Assembly: GCA_039029195.1 (NCBI GenBank)
Contig: JBCCGR010000017.1
Coordinates: forward strand, 18,055 to 82,054
Length of the DNA: 64,000 nt
From: JBCCGR01 sp039029195
Lineage (GTDB): Bacteria > Pseudomonadota > Alphaproteobacteria > Rhizobiales > Rhizobiaceae
Direction: 5' to 3'
Shown here piece after piece: positions 32,136 to 42,082 of this stretch. A program made the position numbers and the translations under genes. How positions within the stretch are numbered: position 1 is the first letter of the stretch; each line of letters starts with the position of its first letter. The notes below the pieces were generated by a model that was not told the DNA's origin, did not search any database, and was given only the letters and a program-made list of their open reading frames with translations.

Positions 32136-33377
32136 ATGTCAGCCACCTCAACCCCTGTATCACACAAGCCCGCCTGGCAAGCGGTCTGGATCGTCATCAC
32201 CTGCGGCTGCATTATCGCCATGATGACCTTCGGCGTGCGCTCGGCCATGGGCTTTTTTCAGGCCCCGATGCTCGCCGATACAGGCTGGAGCCGCACCACA
32301 TTTGGGCTCGCAATGGCGATCCAGCAATTGCTGTGGGGTGTCACCCAACCGATCATGGGCGCGGTAGCAGATCGCTATGGCACCTGGCGGGTTTTGACTT
32401 TCGGTGCAGTGGTTTACGCGGTTGGCAACTATATGATGGCCGTCTCCTCCGCCCCGATCTGGCTGCATGTTGGCGGCGGAGTTCTGGTTGGAATCGGTGT
32501 CGGATCGGCAAGCTTTGGCATCATTCTGGCAGCCTTTGCCCGCACGGTTTCACCCGAACAACGAAGCTTCGTTTTTGGCGTGGGCACGGCGGCAGCCTCA
32601 CTCGGCATGTTCGTCTTCGCGCCCATTTCGCAAGGGCTGATCGAGAGCCTTGGCTGGTCAGATACGCTCACTTGGTTCGCGGTGCTCATGCTCATCATTC
32701 CGGTGCTGGCCTTGCCGTTGATCGGCAGCGCGCGCTCCGGCGGGACCAATCTCACGGACGATGATCTCACCATCCGCGAAGCGCTCGCAGAGGCCTTCTC
32801 GACAAGAGGCTATGTCCTTCTAACCATTGGATTTTTCGTTTGCGGATTTCATGTGGCGTTTCTCGCTGTACACTTCCCGGCCTATGTGAATGATCTTGGC
32901 ATCGACACCAAATGGGCGGTGGTGGCAATCGCGCTGATCGGCGGCTTCAACGTCATCGGGTCGCTTGCTGCGGGGATCATCGGACAGCGTTATTCCAAAC
33001 CGGTGTTTCTCGCGCTCATCTATATCGGGCGCTCAATCGCCTTCACCCTGTTCCTGCTGATCCCGGCATCCCCCACAACGGTGGTGATTTTCGCCGTTGC
33101 AATGGGCTTTTTGTGGCTCTCTACCGTGCCGCCAACCAATGCGCTGGTGGCAGTTATGTTCGGCACGCGACACCTCGGCCTGCTCGGTGGTCTGGTGTTC
33201 TTCAACCACCAGATTGGCTCGTTCCTCGGTGTGTGGCTCGGCGGCTATCTCTATGATATCATGGGAAGTTATGACGTGGTGTGGTGGATCGGCGTGGCCC
33301 TGGGCCTCATCGCTGCCATCCTGCATTGGCCGATCAAGGAACAACCTGTCCCCCGGTTGGCATCAGCGGCGGCGTAG
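32136..33377 (+). CDS. MFS transporter (12 helices, oxalate/formate antiporter-like group)
   Basis: The 413-residue product has twelve predicted membrane helices in two bundles, with the MFS loop 2-3 motif in MGAVADRYGTWRVLTFGAV and a weaker copy in the second half (IIGQRYSKPVFLALIYIG). The first helix region (MMTFGVRSAMGFFQAPMLAD) and GVGTAAASLGMFVFAPI are typical of monocarboxylate/oxalate-type carriers, though substrate cannot be fixed. It is divergent from nadB and about 70 bases upstream of recO. If the site array in the shared spacer controls both, the carrier could move an NAD precursor or aspartate-related acid; this is speculation. Confidence 0.85.
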   Translation: MSATSTPVSHKPAWQAVWIVITCGCIIAMMTFGVRSAMGFFQAPMLADTGWSRTTFGLAMAIQQLLWGVTQPIMGAVADRYGTWRVLTFGAVVYAVGNYMMAVSSAPIWLHVGGGVLVGIGVGSASFGIILAAFARTVSPEQRSFVFGVGTAAASLGMFVFAPISQGLIESLGWSDTLTWFAVLMLIIPVLALPLIGSARSGGTNLTDDDLTIREALAEAFSTRGYVLLTIGFFVCGFHVAFLAVHFPAYVNDLGIDTKWAVVAIALIGGFNVIGSLAAGIIGQRYSKPVFLALIYIGRSIAFTLFLLIPASPTTVVIFAVAMGFLWLSTVPPTNALVAVMFGTRHLGLLGGLVFFNHQIGSFLGVWLGGYLYDIMGSYDVVWWIGVALGLIAAILHWPIKEQPVPRLASAAA

Positions 33378-33448
33378 GGTCCGGAAATCGAAACGGATCT
33401 GTCGCCTGCCCCCTTGCCACTCCCCCTCTCCTCCCTCACAACACAGGC

Positions 33449-34186
33449 ATGGAATGGCAGGATGAGGCGGTGGTGCTGGGCACCCGTCGCCATGGTGAAA
33501 CAAGCCTGATTGTCGAACTCATGACGCCCGCGCGTGGGCGGCATCTCGGACTCGTGCGCGGTGGCCGCTCCAAGCGCACCCTGCCCGCCTTGCAGCCGGG
33601 GAACTCAGTCTCCGCCACCTGGCGGGCGCGGCTTGAAGAACATCTCGGGCAGTTCACCATTGAACCCGTCACCATGCGAACGGCGGAACTTATCGCCTCG
33701 CCTATTGCGGTTTTTGCCGTTCAACTGATTGCAAGCCACCTTCGGCTCTTGCCGGAGCGCGACCCGCACGTCGGGCTCTATCGCGCGCTGCTCGTCATCC
33801 TTGAGCACCTCGACGATGGGGCGATCACCGCTGAACTTATCGTGCGTTTTGAGCTAGCGCTGCTGGAAGAGCTTGGGTTTGGGCTTGATCTCACCCGTTG
33901 TGCCGGCACCGGCGCACAGGACAATCTCATCTACGTCTCACCAAAAACCGGACGAGCGGTGAGCGCCGAGGCCGGTCAACCCTATGCCGACAAGCTTCTG
34001 GCGCTTCCGGGTTTCATGGCATCTGGCGCGGACCAAGCGGAGACCGAAATCGACATGCTTGTTGACGGATTTCGGCTCACCGGCTTCTTTCTTGCGCGGC
34101 ATGTCTGGGATCCGCGCGGGCTCGCACCACCGTCCGAACGCGAGAGCTTTCTGAAGGCGCTCAGGAGACAGCGCAGACAAGGCTGA
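33449..34186 (+). CDS. recO: DNA repair protein RecO
   Basis: The 245-residue product follows the RecO pattern: an N-terminal OB-fold (MEWQDEAVVLGTRRHGETSLIVELMT, GLVRGGRSKRT, LQPGNSVSATWRAR) and a helical C-terminal domain (FELALLEELGFGLDLTRCA). RecO helps RecR load RecA on SSB-coated single strands. ATG at 33449 begins the similarity. The conserved zinc-binding Cys cluster of some RecO proteins is reduced to one Cys here (CAGTG), as is common in Alphaproteobacteria. It follows the MFS gene on the same strand with a 71-base gap. Confidence 0.93.
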   Translation: MEWQDEAVVLGTRRHGETSLIVELMTPARGRHLGLVRGGRSKRTLPALQPGNSVSATWRARLEEHLGQFTIEPVTMRTAELIASPIAVFAVQLIASHLRLLPERDPHVGLYRALLVILEHLDDGAITAELIVRFELALLEELGFGLDLTRCAGTGAQDNLIYVSPKTGRAVSAEAGQPYADKLLALPGFMASGADQAETEIDMLVDGFRLTGFFLARHVWDPRGLAPPSERESFLKALRRQRRQG

Positions 34187-34304
34187 ATGTGCCCAAAGCG
34201 CGGTTTTGCACAGATTGCGGTGGCAAAACTGGCTAATTCGCCACCTTTCGGGCACAAGAAGCCCTTAACACGACCCAAAAGACGCCTGACCGGAGGGGGA
34301 ATTC

Positions 34305-37300
34305 ATGGAAGGGCTGATCGTTCTGGCGGTGATCATGGTTGTGATCCTGCCGATCGTGGCACTGATTGTCGGTATTCGCGGCAGCATCAAGGCGGGTGAC
34401 GCGCAAAAGCAGATCGCCTCTCTGCAAAAGCGTATTGATGCGCTGCAGGATCGCATCATAGATGCTGAGCGAGACGTTCGGCGCGGCGGATTTGCAGCTG
34501 TTGCGCAGGATGGAACGGGCGACGCTGCAGATTCTGTCGAACCCCGGTCTCCCGAGGACACTGGCGATCAAGCGGAAAGCGCCGATGTCCAGCGTGCCGC
34601 AGAACGGTTTGACACGCCCACCACATCGCAAGCAGTTGATACGCCGCAAGATGCAACGAAAACCGGCGAAACCGACACTGACCTGACCGCAGAAGACGCC
34701 GCACCGGAAGTCAAAACCGCTGATGAGGAAGCGGAAGAAAAACCGGACCCAGGCGCACAGGAAGAGGCCTCACCCCAACCCTGGGGCGTCGCAGCCAGAA
34801 CCGACGCTTCATCAAAACCCAAGCCTGGTGCCAAGAAAGAAAGTGGCTGGATCGAAGCCCTCGCCGGCGGCCAGTGGGCCGTGTGGCTCGGAGGTGTTGC
34901 GCTCGCTCTGGGCGGATTGTTTCTCGTTCGCTACTCAATTGATGCAGGCCTGCTCGGCCCCGGTCCACGTTTGGTGCTGGCGACAATCTTCGGGCTGGCG
35001 CTGCTTGCCGGCGGCGAATTCTTACGCCGTCGTCCGGATGGTTTCTCCCTCGAAATGGCAAAACGCGCCTATGTGCCGGGTGTGCTGACAGCAGCCGGTG
35101 GCCTCACACTATTTGCCACCATTTTTTCTGCGCACGCGGTTTACAGCTTCATCGGGCCAGCCCTTGCCTTCGTGCTGCTTGGCATTGTGGCGCTGGCTAT
35201 CATGGCCGCGTCCCTGCTGCACGGGCCATCCATGGCGGCCCTCGGCCTTGTGGGATCGTTCATCACCCCGATCCTTGTCGTGTCGGAGAAGCCCAACGCC
35301 ACCGCGCTGTGCGTGTTTCTGCTGATTGTCACAATTGCCGCCCTTCGGCTGGCGCGCTACCGCCGCTGGATCTGGCTGGTCGGACTGACCGCGACCGGCG
35401 CCATTTTCTGGGCGATGGGCGGGGCGACTTCTATCGATGTGAACGTGCGGGAAGCCTGGGCCTTTGAGGCCTATCTGGTTGCCCTTTCAGCCATCTTTTC
35501 CGTGTTGGGTGTTCTATGGCCCAACCTTTCCACCAGCGCGCCATTTGGTCTTACTCCCGCATCCACGCCCGAGTTTTTGGGGCCCTGGGGCGCAATCCCC
35601 TCCGACGATGACGAAGAGGACGAAAAAGAGGGCGACAAAGAGAAAGAAAAGCAGCCCCTTTCCCGTGAACGGGTATTGGCGCGAGTCTTGTGGTGCGCTC
35701 TCGGTGCGATGGGCATTGTGCTTCTTGTCCACTCTGCCGGATCGAGATTTTCCAGCGGTTCGCAACTGGTGCTGGCACTCGCGCTGTTCGTCATGGCCGT
35801 ACCCGCGCTCTTATCTCTGCGGGCACCAGCGGGTTTTGTGATTGCGGCCGCCACAGGCACCGCCGCGGTGAGCGCATGGGCGCTCTACGGTGTTTCCATA
35901 TCGCTTGATATTTTTGGCCGCAGAATGCTCACGATCGCTGGCGCGGGTGTCGACGGGGTTCCGGCTGATCTGGGCCGGTTTGCCACCATCCTCAGCGTCG
36001 CGGTGTTACTGGTTGGGCTTTACGCAGGCCGTCGATGGGTGACCAAGAGCACGCCAATCGCGCTTGGCTGGACGGCCCCCATGGCGCTCGTATCGCCCGT
36101 CACCTATTCCGTTTGCTGGATCGCTGGTGGCGGGGACGGATCGACCCTGTTCCTGATCCTCGGTCTTGGCGCGGCATTGGCCCTGCTGGTCGCCACTGAC
36201 CTGTTGTGGCGACATGACCAGCGCTCCGGCGTGGCCGTCAGCTCACAAAAACCCATCGCTGCAACGGCCATTTCTTCCGGGTTGATGCTCACGCTTGCCC
36301 TGGGTTTCAATCTGTTTTCACCCCTACTCGTACTGGCACTTGCGGGCGCGGCATTGGCCTACGCCCTGCTCTTCACTTATCTGCGGCCCATCACCGGCAT
36401 TCGTTATGCCGCAGCCGTTCCGGCTGCTGGGGCGGTGTTCTTCACGGTGCTTGAGCCCGGACTTGCGCTTGCCGTTGGCACCACGCCGGTCATCAACGCC
36501 TACCTCTTTGCTTATCTGGCCATCATTGCGGCGATGTTCGCAGCTGCCTGGGCGCTTGGCCGAACCGGCGAGTGGCGGGCTTTCGATGCGCCACAGCGTT
36601 TCTTTGAAGGCGCGGCGGTCCTCTTTTCCGCCCTGTTGATCACAATCGAAATCCGCCACTACATGCATAGCGGTCTGGTCTACGCGAAGGAATATTCACT
36701 CGCCGAACAGGCCGGCCACACGATCGCGGCGCTTGTCATGTCCGGCGCGCTGATGCGGCTTGACGACAAGGCGCCAAGCCCGATCTTCCGCTATGCATCG
36801 ATGTTGGCCGGGCTCGGATCGCTTGCCATGGTGATCTTTGTGCACGGCATTGCGCTCAACCCGCTTTCGACGGGCGAATATCTGGGCGATGGCCGCTTCT
36901 TCAATCTGGCGCTGGTGGCTTATGGCATTCCGGCAATCGTGGCCGCTGGCGCGCACTACATTTCACGCACCAGACGGCCCGATTTTTATGTCATGGCGCT
37001 GGAGCTCACCATGTGGATCCTGCTCGTCAATTACCTCACCATCATGGTGCGGCACGGGTGGCTGGGCGAGGACATAGGCTTCAATGAAACCCCGCTTGTG
37101 GCGCCTGAAGCCTACATGATGACGCTTTGCTATCTGGCACTCATCATCATCGCGACCTTCGGCAAGCCGGTGCTTTTCGCCAACTGGAAAAGCCCGCTTG
37201 TGCCGCTCGGTGCGGTCCTGTCCTTGGGCTGGCTGGTCGTGGCCAATCTTCTTGTGTTCCAGCCCTGGGAAGACGGTGTTGAGGTTGGTCATTCCCACAT

Positions 37301-37817
37301 CTTCAACTGGCTGCTGGCTGGCTATCTGATCACGGCAATTCTGCTGATCGTGCAGCGCGCGAAACCCGACCTTCCGGCCATCGATAAGCGGTTCCACGGC
37401 ATGATTTATGGGGGGCTTGCCCTCATCATGGTGTTCCTCTACGCGACCTTCACCGTGCGCCACATCTGGCACCCCAACGAACTTGCCGTTGGCGCCTTCT
37501 TCCCCGTCGAAGCCTACACCTACTCGGCGGTTTGGCTCGCGATCGGCATCGCGCTGGTGGTGATTGCGGGAATGCGCAATTCGCGCGAATTGCGGCTGGC
37601 CTCGGGAGCTATGGTATTTGCCGCCGTCATCAAGGTGTTCATCTTCGACATGTCGGCGCTGGAAGGCGTATTGCGGGCACTTTCCTTCATCGGATTGGGG
37701 CTTGTCTTGATCGGCATTGGCCTGTTTTATCAGCGGCTGTTGTTTTCCAATCAGAGCGAGCCGCCAGACGATGACCCAGACGACGATCCCGAACGGGTCC
37801 AGCAAACCTCAGCCTGA
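34305..37817 (+). CDS. DUF2339 large polytopic membrane protein
   Basis: The 1170-residue product starts with a membrane helix and a coiled-coil (QKQIASLQKRIDALQDRIID), then an acidic Pro/Glu/Thr linker to about residue 180. More than twenty-five membrane helices follow from WIEALAGGQWAVWLGGVAL to the end. Loop 440-455 is a dense Glu/Asp/Lys cluster. This is the DUF2339 family layout; its function is unknown. CGGAGGGGGA provides a strong ribosome-binding site. It overlaps the PaaI-type thioesterase gene by 47 bases. Helix-rich proteins of this type have been compared with lipid or polymer handling systems, but I have no evidence for that here. Confidence 0.9.
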   Translation: MEGLIVLAVIMVVILPIVALIVGIRGSIKAGDAQKQIASLQKRIDALQDRIIDAERDVRRGGFAAVAQDGTGDAADSVEPRSPEDTGDQAESADVQRAAERFDTPTTSQAVDTPQDATKTGETDTDLTAEDAAPEVKTADEEAEEKPDPGAQEEASPQPWGVAARTDASSKPKPGAKKESGWIEALAGGQWAVWLGGVALALGGLFLVRYSIDAGLLGPGPRLVLATIFGLALLAGGEFLRRRPDGFSLEMAKRAYVPGVLTAAGGLTLFATIFSAHAVYSFIGPALAFVLLGIVALAIMAASLLHGPSMAALGLVGSFITPILVVSEKPNATALCVFLLIVTIAALRLARYRRWIWLVGLTATGAIFWAMGGATSIDVNVREAWAFEAYLVALSAIFSVLGVLWPNLSTSAPFGLTPASTPEFLGPWGAIPSDDDEEDEKEGDKEKEKQPLSRERVLARVLWCALGAMGIVLLVHSAGSRFSSGSQLVLALALFVMAVPALLSLRAPAGFVIAAATGTAAVSAWALYGVSISLDIFGRRMLTIAGAGVDGVPADLGRFATILSVAVLLVGLYAGRRWVTKSTPIALGWTAPMALVSPVTYSVCWIAGGGDGSTLFLILGLGAALALLVATDLLWRHDQRSGVAVSSQKPIAATAISSGLMLTLALGFNLFSPLLVLALAGAALAYALLFTYLRPITGIRYAAAVPAAGAVFFTVLEPGLALAVGTTPVINAYLFAYLAIIAAMFAAAWALGRTGEWRAFDAPQRFFEGAAVLFSALLITIEIRHYMHSGLVYAKEYSLAEQAGHTIAALVMSGALMRLDDKAPSPIFRYASMLAGLGSLAMVIFVHGIALNPLSTGEYLGDGRFFNLALVAYGIPAIVAAGAHYISRTRRPDFYVMALELTMWILLVNYLTIMVRHGWLGEDIGFNETPLVAPEAYMMTLCYLALIIIATFGKPVLFANWKSPLVPLGAVLSLGWLVVANLLVFQPWEDGVEVGHSHIFNWLLAGYLITAILLIVQRAKPDLPAIDKRFHGMIYGGLALIMVFLYATFTVRHIWHPNELAVGAFFPVEAYTYSAVWLAIGIALVVIAGMRNSRELRLASGAMVFAAVIKVFIFDMSALEGVLRALSFIGLGLVLIGIGLFYQRLLFSNQSEPPDDDPDDDPERVQQTSA

Positions 37818-38292
37818 TCAACAGAACGGCTTCGGTGTCACCGACATCAAAACCATGAAAGGGCTTTCAGGGCTTGAACTACTGCGCAAGGTCGTCTCGG
37901 GCGACCTCCCCGCCCCGACCATGGGGCGGACGCTCAATTTCCGCATGCGCGAGGTGGAACATGGCCGGGTGCTATTTGTCGGAACGCCTGGTGCGGAACA
38001 TATGAACCCGCTCGGCACAGTGCATGGCGGCTATGCGTCTACAATCATGGATTCAGCGCTTGGCTGTGCGGTTCATTCAACCTGCGATGTGGGGTTTGGT
38101 TCAACGACGATTGAATTCAAGGTCAATCTGGTGCGCCCGATCATGCCGGACACGGGTGAAGTGTTTTGCGAAGGCAAGGTGGTTCACGCCGGCCGCACCA
38201 TCGCCACATCCGAAGCCACGCTGAAGACCAAGGACGGCAAATTGCTGGCCCACGGCACCCAGACCTGTATGAAGTTCAGGATTGGTGGGTAG
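37771..38292 (+). CDS. PaaI family hotdog-fold thioesterase
   Basis: The 173-residue product has the hotdog-fold thioesterase core: MNPLGTVHGGYASTIMDSALGCAVHST with the HGG motif and the following Asp, a strand pair TTIEFKVNLVRPIMPDTGEV, and ATSEATLKTKDGKLLAHGTQTC. Members hydrolyse acyl- or aryl-CoA thioesters; the substrate is unknown. The start at ATG 37771 lies inside the DUF2339 gene and the 47-base overlap implies coupling; a later ATG at 37855 would remove the variable N-terminal tail. The gene marks the right edge of normal base composition before the AT-rich islet. Confidence 0.88.
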   Translation: MTQTTIPNGSSKPQPDQQNGFGVTDIKTMKGLSGLELLRKVVSGDLPAPTMGRTLNFRMREVEHGRVLFVGTPGAEHMNPLGTVHGGYASTIMDSALGCAVHSTCDVGFGSTTIEFKVNLVRPIMPDTGEVFCEGKVVHAGRTIATSEATLKTKDGKLLAHGTQTCMKFRIGG

Positions 38293-38409
38293 GGAAGAGG
38301 TGGAGATTGCAGGGCCAGATAACTCGAACGACTGCAGTGCAGACTTTTGAGAAATTGAAAGGCTGTGGCGATCCCCACAAAATGAGCGTCAATGGCCAAC
38401 GGATGTATT

Positions 38410-38913
38410 TTATTGCAGAACCTGCGCCAGCGGCACGTAGCGATTTCCAAATGCACAACTATCGCCAAATTTTGACAAACGCGTGGACTGGTTTTCACTT
38501 CGGCGATGTGATCTTGTTGGCCAATCGTTCGTGTTGGAGCCACTGCCTTGGTCGAGAATGTTGGAACTCTTCCCAAAGATGTAACCAGTGTATCCGGTCA
38601 ATATCGCCGCCAGAGTTTCCTTTGCGATCGCTCTGACACCATATGCGATAAATGAGGCCGCGAGAAGCAATACGAGCGTTACTCCCAAATATGTAAACGG
38701 GCCGGACCTGTCGGAAATCACAACAAGGATCGATAGTCCACTTGCTAATAGAACTAGCGAGAAAATCTTTGCGGGTTTAAGCGCGACGTCATCGCCTTAT
38801 TCGCTTACGCCTTGTAGCAATTCCTCACTTTGAGAATGCAGTAGTGCCGTAACAAAATCGAAAGGAAGTATTCCTACTTCGATTCGAATCCAATTCGTTT
38901 TTTACTGAGACAT
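38410..38913 (-). pseudogene. Decayed small membrane-protein gene with two in-frame TAA stops
   Basis: Read from the ATG at 38913 (preceded by GGGG eight bases upstream), the frame goes M-S-Q-stop (TAA at 38902-38904), continues open for 34 codons (NWIRIEVGILPFDFVTALLH, then SEELLQGVSE), meets a second TAA at 38797-38799, then stays open for 128 codons. The last part starts GDDVALKPAKIFSLVLLASG and holds three plausible membrane helices, ending near ILTGYTGYIFGKSS. All three segments are in one frame and read like coding sequence, so a broken gene is likely. The final 40 residues look random, so a frameshift near the end is also possible. A shortened protein from GTG 38721 might still be made. 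Confidence 0.45.
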
Positions 38914-38976
38914 TGCTAAGCCCCATTTTTTTGGTTTAGGTTTCCATATTGACGGTATTCAATGGAGAGTTATTTC

Positions 38977-39726
38977 ATGTCAAACGAGGATGCGCTGGCA
39001 GAAAATAATTCACAATGTTGGGCCTGCAATACCAGTCTTTCAAAAAATCAGAAAATTTGCCTAGAATGCAATAGCTGGCAGAATTTCAGAAAGTATATAA
39101 ACGTATCGAATACCACTTTATCATTGCTGATAGCGCTTATTTCTGTCCTTGGTGCCGTTGGTCCTAAAGTTTCTGAATTATTCACCAAGCCAGAGATGAC
39201 TATATCTCTAACTAAGTTTGATAATTTTTTGGCTACCATAGAGGTTTTCGACGAAGCTACACAGGCCTCAGTTATCGAAACTCCCTTGGAATGCGACTTT
39301 GTTGTCGAAGTGACAAGCGAAGAGGGACCCGGCATGAAGGGCGGACAAATTAGGTTGGAGTACAAATTCAGCGCCAAAAATGGATTCAACAAGATCGTTG
39401 TAGGTAGAAAACTATCTGTTTTTAATGTAAAAATTTCCGGCAGATGGCATGAACCTGACATATATAATAAATTTGATAATAATGATGATTTTAATTGTCA
39501 AATTGACAACAGTGCAGATAATATAAACTCAAGTATTGGAACTGATCCAGAATTTACTAGAATTAGTGTTTTGAACCAGAACAACAATTCCTGTTTTGCA
39601 AACGTGGTGCGCGATGGGAGAAAAGAGAAGGTTTTGTTTGACGCTCCGGAAATTAGATCGCTTCTTTCAGAAGGATACATTCGTGGCAAAAACGGAATCA
39701 GACATAAGAACTGCGCAGAAAGCTAG
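38977..39726 (+). CDS. AT-rich orphan: zinc-ribbon plus single-helix membrane protein
   Basis: The 249-residue product begins with a small zinc ribbon (CWACNTSLSKNQKICLECNSW, two CxxC pairs) followed by one membrane helix at about residues 44-64 (TTLSLLIALISVLGAVGPKV) and a roughly 180-residue region of beta-rich, Asn/Asp-rich sequence that is probably outside. I do not recognise the C-terminal domain. GGAGAG seven bases before ATG 38977 supports this start over ATG 38962. Base composition and codon use are clearly more AT-rich than the neighbours, indicating recent acquisition. The layout recalls zinc-ribbon membrane proteins found in accessory islands. Confidence 0.75.
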   Translation: MSNEDALAENNSQCWACNTSLSKNQKICLECNSWQNFRKYINVSNTTLSLLIALISVLGAVGPKVSELFTKPEMTISLTKFDNFLATIEVFDEATQASVIETPLECDFVVEVTSEEGPGMKGGQIRLEYKFSAKNGFNKIVVGRKLSVFNVKISGRWHEPDIYNKFDNNDDFNCQIDNSADNINSSIGTDPEFTRISVLNQNNNSCFANVVRDGRKEKVLFDAPEIRSLLSEGYIRGKNGIRHKNCAES

Positions 39727-40201
39727 ATTGAGCCACTAGTTTGCCCTGGCGCGTTGTATCAGAGCCTGTTTTCTGAGGTAAACCCCAGCAGGTACCTTTT
39801 CAATGCAGGACTGTATGCGGGTTATTAAGCGCCGTGCGAGCTGGTGTCGCAAATTGATTCAACTGCATGAAACGGCAAGGTCATAAATGGGCTCGAAGCG
39901 GAGATTCCCCAAGCCTCATTTATCAACCCCCATTTTTGAGACTCTCTTTTCCAAAAACCGCTCATTTCGCCCCCTTGCATTGGCTTCAGCCGGGGCGTAT
40001 GGGAAAGCGGTAAGCGGGCGCGACGGTTGATCCGAAATCGTTGTACCGGCTTGTGAACACGACATTTTCGCGACCGCGAATGCCGCGCTTCAACCATTCA
40101 GTATGCCTGACAACACCCGATGGAAAACCATGGGGTGATAAACGCATTTTTTCGCCGTGCCCGGCGAAACCGCCCAACGCTCCGCGAATGATGGTTTGGC
40201 C
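39727..40201. other. Spacer upstream of the SulP gene, no gene recognised
   Basis: About 475 bases without a supportable gene. Composition returns from AT-rich to GC-rich across it. Small open frames on the minus strand (39825-40097) show random-looking composition. No repeat or terminator stands out. Confidence 0.4.
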
Positions 40202-42046
40202 ATGAAACTGGAAAGCATCAAACCCGTAAAACTGCCGCGACGGCTGCAATGGGTGTTTCATGTCTTCCCGTTTCTGGGCTGGATGCACCTCATCAACGAA
40301 CGCTCGCTCAAGGCCGACATTCAGGCAGGGCTCACCGGCGCGGTGATTGTGCTGCCCCAGGGCGTGGCCTTCGCCACCATCGCCGGCATGCCGCCGGAAT
40401 ATGGCCTCTACACCGCGATGATCACGCCTATTGTCGCGGCGCTGTTCGGCTCCTCCCTACACCTGATTTCGGGGCCCACCACGGCGATTTCCATCGTCGT
40501 GTTTTCGTCCGTGTCCAACTACGCAACGCCCGGTTCGCCGGAGTTTGTTTCAACGGCGCTCACCCTCACCTTCCTGGCGGGGCTTTATCAGCTCGCCTTC
40601 GGTCTCGCGAAGCTGGGCCGCATTGTCAATTTCGTTTCGCACACGGTGGTGACCGGCTTTACCGCCGGTGCCGCGATCCTGATTGCCACCAGCCAGATGA
40701 AGCACGTGCTTGGTCTTGAGGTTGAGCGTGGTGGTTCATTTCTCTTCACCTGGACGGAACTTTACCGCCAGTTGGGGGATACCAATCTCTATGTGCTGAC
40801 TGTTTCCGGCGTCACGCTATTCGCGGCAATCGCCTTCAAATGGCTGTTCCCGCGCCTGCCCAATCTGCTGTTTGCCATGATTGTCGGGTCGCTGGTGTGC
40901 GTGTGGATTGATGGCGCCAATCACGGCGTGGCACTGGTGGGTGAAATTCCACGCCACCTGCCGCCCTTTTCTTCGCCGGATTTCTCGCTCGAAACCATTC
41001 GTATTCTGGCGCCGGAAGCCTTTGCGATTGCTCTGCTTGGCCTCATTGAGGCGGTCTCTATCGCCCGCTCCATTGCCACAAAATCGCACCAGCGGCTCGA
41101 CAGCAATCAGGAGTTCATTGGACAGGGTCTTTCCAATCTGGCGGGCAGTTTCTTCTCCTCCTATGCGGGCTCAGGTTCCTTCACCCGTACGGGCGTGAAC
41201 TACACCGCCGGGGCAAAAACCCCGCTTTCTGCCATCGTTTCGGCCGTATCGCTGATGCTGATCGTGCTTCTGGTGGCGCCGCTGACCGCGTTTTTGCCGA
41301 TACCTGCCATGGGTGGCGTGATCCTGCTGGTCGCTTACAATCTCATCGACACGCACCACATCAAAAAGGTGCTGCGGATCTCAACCACCGAAACCGCCAT
41401 CCTGTCGGTGACATTCTTCGCGACCCTGTTCCTGGAGCTTGAATTCGCCATCTATATGGGCGTGCTGCTGTCGCTGATCATTTTCCTGATGCGCACGTCG
41501 ACACCGGAAATTGTCGACATGGCGCCGGACCCCTCCTCCGACACGCACCGCATGGCGAACGTGCATCGCAATCAGCTACGTCAGTGCCCGCAACTGAAGG
41601 TCATTTCGGTGAACATGTCGATCTATTTCGGCTCCCAGAACCACATTCAAAAGCGGCTCAACAAGATCACCGACAAGCAGGGCTACAAGCACATTCTGGT
41701 CCTGTGCCAGGGCGTGAACTTTGTCGACATGGCGGGCGCTGAGATGATCGTGGAAGAGGCCGAACGCTTGCGCGAAATGGGCGGCGGTCTGTATCTGTGC
41801 GGGATCAAATACAATGTGAGCGATTATCTGAACCGCTCCCGCTTCGGCAATGAGTTTGGGCTTGAAAACATCTTCGATAAAAAGAGCGAAGCAATTGAGG
41901 AACTGACCAAACGCCTCAACCACAATATGTGCGCGACCTGCACGGCCCGTATCTTCACCGAATGCGCCGGTCTACCCAACGAGACCGAAGCATTGCCAAC
42001 CAACAGCCGCCGCATGGAACCGATGATGGGGTTACCGCGGGATTAG
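40202..42046 (+). CDS. SulP family anion transporter with STAS domain
   Basis: The 614-residue product has about twelve helices and the SulP core: DIQAGLTGAVIVLPQGVAFA and the sulfate-transport motif region GMPPEYGLYTAMITPIVAAL, then SGPTTAISIVVFSSVSN. A STAS domain follows (LKVISVNMSIYFGSQNHIQK to VNFVDMAGAEMIVEEAERL). The C-terminal tail has CATCTARIFTECAGLP, four Cys that could bind metal or form disulfides. SulP proteins move sulfate, bicarbonate or other anions; the substrate is not determined by sequence alone. ATG 40202 starts the similarity; no strong ribosome-binding site is seen. Confidence 0.92.
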   Translation: MKLESIKPVKLPRRLQWVFHVFPFLGWMHLINERSLKADIQAGLTGAVIVLPQGVAFATIAGMPPEYGLYTAMITPIVAALFGSSLHLISGPTTAISIVVFSSVSNYATPGSPEFVSTALTLTFLAGLYQLAFGLAKLGRIVNFVSHTVVTGFTAGAAILIATSQMKHVLGLEVERGGSFLFTWTELYRQLGDTNLYVLTVSGVTLFAAIAFKWLFPRLPNLLFAMIVGSLVCVWIDGANHGVALVGEIPRHLPPFSSPDFSLETIRILAPEAFAIALLGLIEAVSIARSIATKSHQRLDSNQEFIGQGLSNLAGSFFSSYAGSGSFTRTGVNYTAGAKTPLSAIVSAVSLMLIVLLVAPLTAFLPIPAMGGVILLVAYNLIDTHHIKKVLRISTTETAILSVTFFATLFLELEFAIYMGVLLSLIIFLMRTSTPEIVDMAPDPSSDTHRMANVHRNQLRQCPQLKVISVNMSIYFGSQNHIQKRLNKITDKQGYKHILVLCQGVNFVDMAGAEMIVEEAERLREMGGGLYLCGIKYNVSDYLNRSRFGNEFGLENIFDKKSEAIEELTKRLNHNMCATCTARIFTECAGLPNETEALPTNSRRMEPMMGLPRD

Positions 42047-42082
42047 GCCCTGATAAGCTTACGAAAAACGAGCGCTCAACTC

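Noticed and set aside
38977..39726. Possible type IV restriction or CBASS-like effector in the AT-rich islet
   Set aside because: No nuclease, nucleotidyltransferase or SMODS-type motif is visible; only a zinc ribbon, one helix and an unknown domain. Recorded as an orphan instead.
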